The notes beneath the pieces are model-generated. The model was not told the DNA's origin and made no database searches. It saw only the letters and a program-made list of their open reading frames with translations. Both the position numbers and the translations under genes were made by a program. From the NCBI GenBank assembly GCA_029168955.1, contig JAPDOI010000184.1, forward strand, positions 1,178,001 through 1,242,000: a stretch of DNA of 64,000 nucleotides. The letters are read 5' to 3'. Origin of the DNA: Aplectana chamaeleonis (Eukaryota > Nematoda > Chromadorea > Rhabditida > Cosmocercidae). This document shows positions 44,087 to 54,579 of this stretch, one piece after another; position 1 is the first letter of the stretch; the number at the start of each line of letters is the position of its first letter.

Positions 44087-46034
44087 ATACATACTGGCTG
44101 ACTGAAGGTGAGCATAGCGCCACGGGTCTGCATGCTCCAAGCGTGCGGTCGCGGTGCGTACTGGTTGATTGACTTAGCGACATCATGAGGGCATTGACTT
44201 AAAAAACCTACCAGCAGGTTGAAGAAGGAAGCGCAAGGCTAGAACACCAATAACTCCTACAGTTAGCCACCTACATGCGACGCAACTGCTAGCCAGTTTT
44301 CAGACTCGTGGTGTAGAGCTCAGTTACAGAGAGCCAGATGTTAACGTTGTTATACTATAGTCGATTCCGCCAAAATGGGCGGCGCGGAGACGCTGCGGCA
44401 ATCGATGAACGACGCGGCTTCCCGATTCCCTGCTATTGTGAATGTTTTCCCATACCTTTTGTTCTTTACCCAAACCTATAGATGCAGCGCTTCAGCATCC
44501 GATTTATGCACGCTATTGCGGACATAAGCGGCCGCGACACGCTACACAAGCCTTCCATGCGTCTTTTAGATGTCGTTTATACCCGCACCGCCGAGCGGCG
44601 CGACATAGTGCATTGCTGCAATATTGTTCACGCGGCGCGGTACGATCGATATTATAGGATCGTACTTCGCCGCGCCGCTCAGCGGCGGAAGTATAAACGC
44701 GCTCTAACACTTCCGCTCCCTAGCTTTGCGGCAAAGTGTTATCCTATAATATCGATCAAGCCGCGCCTCGTGATCAGTATTACAGAAATGCACTGTGCCT
44801 CGCCGTTCGGTGGCGGGAGTAAAAACGGCCCGAGACATGAAGACGGTACGCGCGGGTCTCCGCATAACCTCGGCGACTATTTGTGTTCGATTCCCTTGTT
44901 TTTTTTTTCAAAATCTCGTAAAACACCACCCACAGTCTTTGTCTGGAGATTCCGCGACGATTTCGAGGGCTTCCCAAAGAATCTTCGGACCTCCGCGACT
45001 CTGCACGCGGCAGAACATTCCGTGCAGGACCAGCAGTAGAACGTTTACACCATCGGGATTTTTAAAAAAGAGTAAAAACTCGAAAACGAGTAAGAACCAT
45101 CAAACTCGAACAACATTAAATCCGAAAAAATCGTCGACGTCTACCATGCACCTCGCAGATTCCACCTACCAAGACAAATTCGTCCATATTGATCGCTCGA
45201 ATACAGTCATTTTGATTAGTTTTTGAACTTTCCAAGGACGCAAGCATTCTAGTACAGGCCGTAAAAGTCGACTCTTTTTGCCTTCTCTTTACCCCTAGCT
45301 CCACTATGTCAAAAACGCCGGCATTCCGCGGTGTAACTCGTCCTTTTTCACTCCTAACAAAAACAGCCCATTATTTCTCTATTTGCATCCAGTTTTTGTC
45401 GCTTTTTACCGTTACTTTCCCATACTATCGGCTCGACCATCCATTTATGCCACAAATTCAATTCCATTTTTGAGCGTGTATGCGGGCTTCTAGATTTCTC
45501 AATTCACATCTGGTTAGGTTCATGGGAAAGTAGCTCGGGCAGATTGAAAGGAAGCTTACACGCTCAAAAATGGAATCGATTTTCTACGATCACTCGCAAG
45601 TTTGAAATAGGTTGTGTTAAAAACTGACGAAAAAAAACGACGAAAATGCGACGCGAATAAAAAAACAACGGCCAGATTTTGTAATTGAATGGAGGTGGAC
45701 GGATTGTCCCCTACTTCAATGCCGGATTTGCTCAGTCCCTTCGCGTGCGTGTGCAGAGCGAGGGGGGAGACAGTTGGAAAAGGTGGGGAAGAAAGAGATA
45801 CAGCGTACCAGCGAACACGCACGCGAACGACGGAAATAAATTTCAATCAGTAATAGAGGGAGGATACGCCGCAGCATACACTCTCGGTTAAAATAACGAA
45901 GCTAGCGTTGATGTGGTTTATATAGAGAAGCCAGTAGGCTTGTACGACCTCCACTTGGACGCTCCCGTCGTTAGAAGCATAATAAACGATCCCAAATGAC
46001 ACTATTCAAGAAATCAGCTTGGACGAGTTTGTCT
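44087..46034. other. Non-coding stretch with GC-rich hairpins
   Basis: At about 44620-44700 the block GCGGCGCGGTACGATCG is inverted as CGATCCTA...CGCCGCGCCGC. A related hairpin recurs at about 48.30-48.37 kb. 45.12-45.55 kb resembles the outer part of the TTAA elements (ACTCGTCC, TTTTTGAGCGTGTATGCG). A 185-codon frame at 44482-45039 has no recognised motif and overlaps the hairpins. Confidence 0.4.
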
Positions 46035-46692
46035 TAAAGGCAGCATACACGCTCGTAAGCATAGTCGAGATAACAGCATAGATAGGTCCGCACGGCCCGT
46101 ACTATGTCGTCAACGACGTTTGAAGCGCTGAAAACTGTCCAGGATGACAGTATTTGACAATGTTTGAGCAATCTTGCCTTCCAGGCCCGTATTTTCACAC
46201 CCCTTTGAGTAACAGAATGAGAATCGATACTTGTGATAACGTGTGATAATTGAGAGTGATAGCACTATGAAATGGGAAAGCACGAGAGAAATAGCTTGGT
46301 TCACTTGAGTATAACATGTCTGCATACCTAATGACCCTCGTCCGCTTTCGAGAATGCCGCTCTACTTTGGCTGACCTCTTGAAATGGAGGTTTTTATCAG
46401 TGCACAAACATGTTATACTCAAGTAAACCAAGCTATTTCTCTCGTGCACTCCCATTTGATAGTGCTATCACTCTCAATTATCACACTTTTCACAAGTCTC
46501 GATTCTCATTCTGTCACTCAAAGGGGTGTGAAAATACGGGCGTGGAAGGCAAGATTGCTCAAACATTGTCAAATATTGTCATCCTGGACAGTTTTCAGCG
46601 CTTTAAACGTCGTTGACGACATAGTACGGGCCGTGCGGACCTATCTACGCTGTTATCTCGACTATGCTTACGAGCGTGTATGCTGCCTTTAA
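46035..46692. mobile_element. TTAA-ended foldback element, 658 bp
   Basis: TTAAAGGCAGCATACACGCT at the left and AGCGTGTATGCTGCCTTTAA at the right. Arms of about 285 bp are near identical in inverse, with a loop of about 85 bp. TTAA at each end (46035-46038 and 46689-46692) fits a piggyBac-type target. Same terminal motif as 17186-17689 and 18481-18982 but a different interior. Confidence 0.75.
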
Positions 46693-46899
46693 GGGGCGGG
46701 AATTGGAAAGGAAGGGGCGGAGACTGCATATTTTGCCGGTGCAATGAAGCTCAAATGCGATAATTTTAATCTGTTTTTGACGCTTACAACAGTGTGAGCG
46801 CTCTACTAGGAGCAGTGGCATCTAGTTGAATTCCCTGTTTTTCGAGAGTGCATGTTGTCTTTAAATGCACACTACAATCTCTAGCGTAATCTTGATATT

Positions 46900-48080
46900 C
46901 TTCATATTCCGGCGGCCGTGTAGAGCACCCCTGCCAATCGCGCAAATCCAATCCGCTCATATAGGCGAGAAAAAGCGAGGTGACCGATGACCACACCCCC
47001 AAAAAAGAAAAAGTGGGCCACGCCTACCAACAGATTTTCGATCTCGATAGGGATGAGACGCACAATGGCTTTCGATCAAAATCTATGTTCTATCCGCTTC
47101 TTGTCGGTCTACCCTTGCATTGTGATAAGCGCCAGTGCGATGGCAGCGAATGGCGGGAGGAAGCGGGCTCGGAACGACTCGTCCACGTAGTTTTCGCTCT
47201 TCGAAATCTTCGAGGGATCATAACTCCATTCGTAGTGGGTCCTGTGCGATTCAGGAGACACCAATGTGATCAGCGCAAAATTCTTCCCAGGCAAAGTAGG
47301 AGAATCGGGAAACGACTCTGAGGTTCGACTGTGTCTTTAAAGGCACAGTCCAAGCTCAAGGACAAAATCTGAGATTTTCACAGAATTGTGAAGTAGACCC
47401 ACCTTATATGACACCTGCCAAGTGCGAAATCTCAGTTCCTCCGAATAAGTGAGATATAGGAGAAAGCCATTGGGAAGCCACCTCGGCACGCCCCTTTTAC
47501 GATCTTTCGAGCTCAACAGCGGCGAGATGTTTTCCGAGAAGTAGCCCCATTCTTCCCTTCATTCTCGGCTTCTCTCTTTGTTCAGGGGTCGTATTTGCCA
47601 TCAACCCGCCGGTGAGTCGAAGGGTAGATGAGGTGGAAATTCAGTACAAAATGCGCGCTCCACGGCCACCTCTTGCCTCCCTTGGCTTCCCTCGCGACCG
47701 CCGGAAAATTTCGAATCGCATAGCTGAAGAATGGCCGCTTCGCGGTGGAATCTTTATATTTTCGCAGTGATATCGATACGTAACACAGTTTGCATTTCCA
47801 TCTTACATGGTGTGAGATGAGTTGATCTGCTCCTCTGCCGCGCGCGGTATCATCCCTTCCGCTTCCCTTCGACTTCCCTCGGCGGGTTGTTGGCAAATAC
47901 GACCCCAGGTCGGTTCGCACACATCGGTTGCAAATGATGGAAGTTACCAGCCTCGCACAACTCGTCCACCATGCTTCCACAGCTCACTCTTTGAGAAGCC
48001 ATAACTTCGTTTCTAGGGGGTCTGTTCGATTTTAGAAAAAACATTGAAATCAACGTGTGACTGTTTTCAAGATAGGCAGA
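46900..48080 (+). repeat. Two R1 dispersed repeats in tandem with an insert
   Basis: One R1 copy runs to GACTGTGTCTTTAAAGGCAC at about 47.34 kb and a second starts there. The second is interrupted at about 47.59-47.90 kb by a foldback (TCGTATTTGCCATCAACCCG against GGGTTGTTGGCAAATACGA). It resumes with TCGGTTCGCACACATCGG and ACTCGTCCACCATGC. Confidence 0.5.
47586..47906. mobile_element. Foldback MITE inside R1
   Basis: Outer arms GGGTCGTATTTGCCATCAAC and its inverse GTTGGCAAATACGACCC, continuing through CCGCCGGTGAGTCGAAGGG and the inverse of CCTTCGACTTCCCTCGGCGG. It lies between CAGG and CAGG of the host repeat. Confidence 0.65.
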
Positions 48081-48629
48081 AAAACAGGCAATGATGGCTT
48101 CGAAGGTATCTCTTGGAAATCCCACGGCGCCTTCATTCATACTCTGCGGAGCATACAGAAGATTAGTCATTTCCATAGAAATCACAGCTGTAGAAAAATT
48201 CATATTGAAAAGTTTTGAAAGAAAGCTACCGTCGGCACGGATCTCACTGACACATCGGGTTCCATATAGTGCGTTGGCGCAATCTCGGTAATGCATTTTA
48301 ATAATATTGATCCCGCGCGGCGACACTATCGATATGATGGGATTCGCCGCGCCGCTTGGCGGCGGAAGTGTGAACAACCCCTAACAGTTCGGCTCGTTCA
48401 CCCAATCTCCGGGTAACCGCTGTTGCTGTTCAAGCTTTTCTAGTTCGCTAGGACTTCAACAGGTGGCCCGAACAGCAACAGCACGGGACCAGCAGATTGG
48501 AAATACGAGCGGAATCGTAAGGCGGCTCAGGATCGAGAGTCGTCTGAATATGTTATGACATACATGCACGGAGTTCGAGTTTCTACATATCCAAGACGCG
48601 TCTGTTCCGCTCTTGCTCAGCGGAATCGA
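48081..48629. other. Non-coding stretch with a GC-rich hairpin
   Basis: CGCGCGGCGACACTATCGAT against ATTCGCCGCGCCGC at about 48.31-48.36 kb is related to the hairpin at 44.64 kb. No exon supported. Confidence 0.35.
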
Positions 48630-48895
48630 CTATACTTACAGTTCAACTCCGCATTGCCTTTCAGTGCGCCAAGTGCACGCTGATTACGAAAGCGTGCTGC
48701 GGCGCGGTTGCAAACATACTCAGACAGAGATGTGGGATCACCCGGGTGGTTTCCGCCTTTGGTGCCCGCGTAATATCACCGCCGGGGTGTTCCCACACCC
48801 CTGTCTGAGGATACTCGCAACCGCGCCGCAGCACGCTTTAGCATTCAGCGTGCACTTTGCGCACTGAACGTCAATGCGGAGTTGAACTGTATACA
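48630..48895. mobile_element. Foldback MITE
   Basis: TATACTTACAGTTCAACTCC against GAGTTGAACTGTATACATA, then GTGCGCCAAGTGCACGCTGA and GCGTGCTGCGGCGCGGTTGC with their inverses. Arms are about 105 bp with a short GC-rich centre. The flanks show TA-rich words but no clear duplication. Confidence 0.7.
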
Positions 48896-50597
48896 TAATG
48901 GAAGCATATGATCAAAGATATTATAGAACCATCGTGAATGTCACAAACACTCGGGTACACCAATCGCTAACACACGAAAATCAGAAATACTTTAACATGA
49001 ACAATCAATCAATCAATAATAAATCAATAAAATCGATTTCTTTACATTGGCATGGTTACATCATATTCGCATCCGCATAGCATTATGTGAGAAAACGGAA
49101 AGACATTTTCTGCTCGATGTCGGTCTTTTCCATCGCCTGAAAACTGTGCCTTTAGAACAACTGCTACCATTTTGGGTGCTCTGCCGACACGCGCCGTACT
49201 CACAAACAGGACCACTGTTCTTCACTGATCTATGATCGAATAGGGAACTGAAGTCTACTCTTTTCAAATGTTGTTTTTCTTGTTTTTACTAACAAAACCT
49301 ATGAACCTAAGATTGAGTCATCTTCAGAGTTCGTTGATATTGATCAATTATAATATGATAATTTATCATTAATCCACATTTTTATTGATTTATGTTGATG
49401 TTTTCGTTACACAATTTGGCATAAAACTCTGTATATTCAGCTTATACAGTGTCAGCCAACATACAATTTTGACGCACAGTCCCGTGTTCGATTTAGTCTA
49501 GTGAATGAACGTGGCAACAACTGAAGATCGTCACGCGCGATCGAAATCCTGTCGGCCGGTGATGCCGCAAACGCCGCACGGCCAGCCGCAATAATCGCGC
49601 TTGATCCATTCATTAGATCAAAACTGATCAGGGAACCATACTCACGAGGAGAATTTGCTAATAATTCAGCTGTTAAAATATGTGTGAAATTCGGTAACTG
49701 TTCCCGGACGGAAGAAACAAATATGCCCTGATCGGTTGGCTACGTCTTCACAGAACAGAGTTTGGGTTTCGAACAAAGCTGAGCGGAGGGGACCCCAGAG
49801 TCCAGCGCCCGTTGGAAAGGGTGGCGAAATACGACTCCCCTCGGTGGTCGATCCGCGCCCGAAAATATCGGACACTGTGACGACCCCAGGGTCCCCCCCC
49901 CAGGCCATGGAAGATTTTTTTGCATTGAGAATCCCGGATTTTTCATCGAGGATAACCAGCTCGTGGTGTTACCAGAAGGGTCGTGCCACGACGAGAATCC
50001 GCCGCGCATTAGGCTTAGCGGCAAGAGCCCGCCGCGTGACCGGCTTTGTAATACACATTAATGTAAAGACCGTTAACGTAAAGACCACAATCTTTGTTTG
50101 GTCGGATGCGATATATAACACGGAGACTCGCAGCTAACCTTTACGGGGCGTCGAGGTATAGCAACATAATTTCTATCGAAACTACGAAACTAAGACGCGA
50201 TGGCGCCGTATTCGACTTGAATAACGAAAATGGAGGAGGCGATACTGCCAAGAATACTGAGAAACGTTGTACTAAGACTTGACGGTCACGTTACTTCAAC
50301 TGGTTGTGAATACAACTCACAAGGCAACTGCAGAACATACCGAAACTAGGTCTGTAATGAACACAGTTTGTTGTAAATTATGAGCAGCTAGCCGAAATCG
50401 GGCGAGTTACCCCGCAGCAGCCGTGAGGGTTGGCTTTGAGTGATACAGAACGACCAGTATAGAAAAACCGCGGTAACCTATAAAAGGAATGGTATGTTCT
50501 GAAATCATGGGGTGGACCGGGGAAACGTTTGAAATAATGTTGCGTATCTCCAGCGCCTGCGACGCAACATTGAGATTAGGGCGCGTAAGCTAACGTC
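48896..50597. other. Non-coding stretch
   Basis: Contains the second copy of the 30650-30800 repeat at about 49.53-49.65 kb. A GC-rich zone at 49.78-50.03 kb has a run of nine C at about 49890. No supported exon. Confidence 0.35.
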
Positions 50598-50728
50598 GGC
50601 ATGGATCTTGATGAGACTGCGTTCACTACTGAAGGTTGGCGCAAACTCGGTGCCATATGCTTTAACATACGTGCACCGAGTTTGCGCCAAATCTCAATGA
50701 GGAACGCAGAGTCTCTTCAGGATCCATG
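50598..50728. mobile_element. 131-bp hairpin element
   Basis: TCGGCATGGATCTTGATGAG and TTGGCGCAAACTCGGTGC are mirrored by GCACCGAGTTTGCGCCAA and TTCAGGATCCATGCCGA, with a loop of about 19 bp (CATATGCTTTAACATACGT). Near-perfect inner arms. Confidence 0.75.
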
Positions 50729-51165
50729 CCGATATTACATCGCCTCACATTCTTTCAAGTATAATTATATGGGAAGTTAGAGGGACTGCGAGAAAAGGTA
50801 GAATGTGATTTTTCATGCTGCCCAATTACATCAAAATCTGGACCCTCGGTGTTCCGAAATTCCATTGCTGAAAGGATGGTACCCGTTAGATAGTGTTGGG
50901 GGAAAACTGTGCGATTTGCCTGCGTGGCTTGCCAACGTCCACCGCCTCACCTCGTCTAAATTCTTGTACACCAGTCGAGCTGGATAATGAAACTATAATA
51001 ATTTGCGGGTAATTCTGAGTGAAATTCAGCCTTTTTGTAGTTGAAAAATTTTTTATGGGGTTCGTTTGCCATATGGTGTTTTTAAGACAAAGTACAGCCA
51101 TTTACCGTCCACAAGAGAATAAAAACAGTTAAAGCCGCACTGAACTGCCACTTTTCAGGTTGTAC
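50729..51165. other. Non-coding stretch
   Basis: No element end or exon supported. Confidence 0.25.
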
Positions 51166-51678
51166 AGTTCACCGCAATGTTGAAAAGACATGGTGCGGTT
51201 TCGGTCGCACACTAAAACAACGGTGGAAGACGCCAGATTTCATTATCGATTGACAGCACAGCTGATTTTCTGGGTGAGTTACGGTTTTTCTTTTTTTTTC
51301 TTATTTGCTTCTAATTTATATTTGTTTCTAACTCTTTAAATATTGCAAACAGTGGCTTTACTTAGTGAGTGAGAGGAATTAGCCGTTTGTTAGGGTTTTA
51401 AAGTGTTTTTTCCGAAATCCTGTTTTGAAATCAAAAGAAACGGCAAAATTTTTCTCGCAAATTAACAAAAGCCCCTATTTATAATATTATAAGAGTCAGA
51501 AATAAAAATAATGCCGAAGCAAACAAGAAAAAAAGAAAAAACGTAACTCACCCAGAAAATCAGCTGTGGTGTCGATCGACAATGAAATCTGGCGTCTTCC
51601 ACCGTAGTGTTAGTCAGTGTTAGTACATATGTGACCGCAACCGCACCATGTCCTTTCAACATTGCGGTGAACAGTTGC
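51166..51678. mobile_element. Foldback element, about 510 bp
   Basis: Arms include GTTCACCGCAATGTTGAAAA, GACATGGTGCGGTT, GGTGGAAGACGCCAGATTTC and CAGAAAATCAGCTG-type blocks, each with an inverse on the other side (for example GAAATCTGGCGTCTTCCACC). The loop is AT-rich. The left arm is shorter by a few bases near 51210. Confidence 0.75.
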
Positions 51679-52225
51679 GATTCCGTTTTCATTTCTCAAA
51701 GCCAATAACTCACTCTTTGATTCTTCTCTACAAACTCTATAACGCTTATGTTTCTTTTTTTTTCTCAAAAATTCATATATTTATGCCTTTTAGTTTCACG
51801 ACGGTTTCACGAAAGTTTCACCAACCCCCTCCAACTTTTCGTTGTTACCCAAAAATTCTCAAGATCCTCATTTCTTCAGCCGCTGGTAAGCTATCCACAC
51901 CTGCTAGACCGTGGAAAATCCATCACGCAAGTTTTAGGGCGTTTGGAAAAACTTTCTGAATTTTGTTCAGTACTTTTCAGGGAGGGGGGAAGGGGAGTGC
52001 TCTATGGTCCAAGAAACGAATAGAGGCTCCGTTCTTCGATATTCTAAGACTTAGGTTACACTAGGTGCAATAAATTTTGCCAGCTTTTTCCTCATTAGTA
52101 GTTTGATAAATAGGCCTCGAATTTGTGTTCAGAACCCTTAGACAACCCCCATTGAGGAGTTTTCAGCCAGATATGAGACTGTCAGCGAAGTACCGTTCAC
52201 CAACTCAGGGAGTCGGAGGGTACGA
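51679..52225. other. Non-coding stretch
   Basis: AT-rich. No supported exon or element. Confidence 0.25.
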
Positions 52226-52942
52226 TTGGGCCACGATAGGCTTTCTAATCGGGTACCTAGTCGAGTTGAAAAGGAACTTTTGCAGCAGCACGTGCTGCTC
52301 CGTAGATCACGTGGCCTGTTCGATAGGAGCGAGGCGAAACTTTTGCCGCGCTCCCGTTTCCCACGCAGCAGCACTTGGCCTGTTCGATATGACTACGTGG
52401 CGCTGAGGGCGGACCCCCACCCCTTCGATGGGAGCGGGTCTCCCCCAACAAGAATACGGTCCAAATCACGGCCCGCAGCAGGAAATCACTCCCACAGCAG
52501 TCCTCGACAGGGACATCACCTTCGCCACGGTCTGCAGCGAGGGAGCTCCCCTGGCTGAGGACCGTGGGGTTGACCGCTCAGCGGTTTAAAATCGTTGCGA
52601 AAGTGTTTAAAAGTCACCTTCCAGGAGCGGTTCCCAAAGGCAGACTGCGCTCTTCCTGGGATCAGGCCACTTATATACGTGCTGTGTGGCTGATATGCGC
52701 CGGGTCAGTTCTGAAGCGATCTGTCAACGTGTTCAATCATGGGCATTGTGGCTCGTTCGTCGTCCAAACTCATCGTAGTCGAGTCAAAAGCGTATCGTGG
52801 CCGAGTGAAAAGGCCATGATTGGCGGTACGTGCTTCTCACTTGGACGACGATTAGGCCACGTGGCGCTCGTAAATTACGTGGCCGTATCGTCGTTCAACC
52901 GCTTTGCAGTCGAATCGAAAGCCTATCGTGGCCGAATAGGAC
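52226..52942. mobile_element. Inverted-repeat element carrying TATA module F
   Basis: TTGGGCCACGATAGGCTTTC at the left against GAAAGCCTATCGTGGCCGAA at the right. Internal copies of TATCGTGGCCGAGT and ACGTGGC recur. The interior has AGCAGCACGTGCTGCTCC palindromes and module F. Confidence 0.5.
52480..52680 (-). promoter_or_regulatory. TATA/hairpin module F
   Basis: Minus strand: TATATAAG at 52670-52677, then CTCCTGGAAGGTGACTTTT about 52 bp downstream. After it comes CGCAGACCGTGGCGAAGG, shared with D and E. It is the most diverged of the six modules, yet the spacing is kept. Confidence 0.5.
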
Positions 52943-53221
52943 CCCCCGACTCTCTGAGAACGTAAGCTTTGGCAATTGTATGAAGAATTGATAAGCGCAC
53001 CTCAGATTTGTCTTGAGCACTCCAAATAACCTCTAGAGAGAAAGTCTGGGGCAAATCTGACGCAGCGATTAAGAATTCGTCATAGGTCGCATTTAGCCCC
53101 GGTGGGAAGCTTTAAACCAAACTTCTAGAATTTCTCCTCATGTCAGTTTCGTGTTGGAAACCCCGAAAAACTCCCAGAGAGAGGTTTTGAGCCAAATCCT
53201 GATGGAATACACTATACCCAC

Positions 53222-53335
53222 ATGGCAGAACTCGGAAAATGTGATACATCCATCACCATCCTTATCAGCCTCTCGCATCGTTCGATCGGCAATGGAATTC
53301 ACCTGCTCCTCCGGCACATTCGCTCCGATCATCAT
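53222..53335 (-). CDS. Calcineurin B homologous protein (CHP1-like), EF-hand 4 exon
   Basis: Minus-strand exon of 114 bp, preceded by TCTTCTTCCAG and followed by GTGGGT, phase 0 at both ends. The peptide MMIGANVPEEQVNSIADRT leads into a complete EF-hand loop DKDGDGCITFSE (D1, D3, D5, G6, I8, E12) and ends EFCH. VNSIADRTMREADKDGDG matches the CHP family pattern, in which this helix and loop follow directly on the EF-3 exon at 60677-60747. CHP proteins bind Ca2+ and act as regulatory partners of Na+/H+ exchangers and in membrane traffic. The final exon was not found in the window. An alternative donor 4 bases further on (GTATAG) would change the frame continuation. Confidence 0.85.
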
Positions 53336-54579
53336 CTGGAAGAAGACTCAAATTAGCACAGAGCTTGGGAGCATACATTGCACTAAATGAGATGGCATGT
53401 AAACGTAGAGCATTCATAGCAAAATAACTTGACAGGAGTCGAATCTTGCTTTCCAGAAATGCATAAAAACTTTCGCTCGAACTTTGCTCCGAGGTTCAGT
53501 TGGAGTGATTAAATTGCACTACCCTTACAAGAGAAGCGTCTATCGCGGTAAAAGCGACTGCAAAAACGATTTGTATTGTTAGTGTCTCGTAGGCCTCCAT
53601 ACTAAAACTGCGTAGTATCACGCCCCCGAGCTGCCGGTTCCAAGAAGTTACAAGCTTAAAGGCATTGTACACGATGAAAAAAAACACTTGTGTTTTTGAC
53701 GTCTTCGTGTTGTTATATCCCTATAGTGACTGAAAGTTGCAAAAATCCGCCTCAAAAACGTCAACATTTCAAGAAGAACCCATTTAAATACAGCTAAGAC
53801 AAATTTGAAGTTCCCGCCTACACCAACTCGGAATAGTTGCGCAAAGAACGCAAGGAACAGTTTTACAATTCGCTCCTCGGCGCTGCGTTGGAAGTAATTC
53901 ACCAAGGACGCCATTCAGATGAGCGATCTTCTTTTCTTGAACGAAGTTGAAAAGAGTTACTATTATGCTGCGTCCAATGCAGTCAGCTGCTTTCGATCGA
54001 TGTCGAACGTGAAATCGAGTGGCGTGTGCGTTGCGCCCTACGACGCGTCAACGCACGATCGCCGGCAGCGACCGCGGAGTTTTGTTCCTTTTAACAACGG
54101 ATCGACGCCAAGGCCAGCCCTCCAAACCCAGGAAGATCTTTTGAGGTGAGCAAATCTTAATTTAGAGGTGATTTTGAAACTCCAAACGCTCTGAGTGACA
54201 TTGTTATGGCCCACTAGTCCGACTAAACGCAAAAGCTTAAATTCGGTTTTCATCGTGTACGATGCCTTTAAAAACGTTGTTTTTTGTGCTTTTAACAGCT
54301 TCCGAGACGAGCATTACTCTTCGGAAAATCCAGAAACCTACCACATAATGGTATTAACCGCCCAAAACTACCCCCTGAGCAAGGTTTGGCTGAGGGCACA
54401 TTTTCCAAACATTGTGCAGACTGATGGCGTTTTGGACATGTAGGAATTGTTTGTTGACCGTTTCTTCTAACAATTTGGGGTTCTAGAAAATTTTTTAAAC
54501 AATTCCAGATTTGACTTGAAATCCTCACAGGTGGGCAATTTGAGGCGCTGATCACCAAACTGCGGCTTATCTGCCGACT
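53336..54579. other. Large intron of the CHP-like gene, 3' part
   Basis: No second coding exon could be supported between 53336 and 60676. The part listed here shows no strong repeat structure. Confidence 0.4.

Noticed and set aside
44482..45039. 185-codon frame as a gene
   Set aside because: It runs through GC-rich hairpin repeats that recur at 48.3 kb. No recognised motif.
49321..49370. Another hammerhead-like motif (CTGAAGATGACTC on the minus strand)
   Set aside because: The first box is present but no GAAA box or matching stems follow at the right distance.
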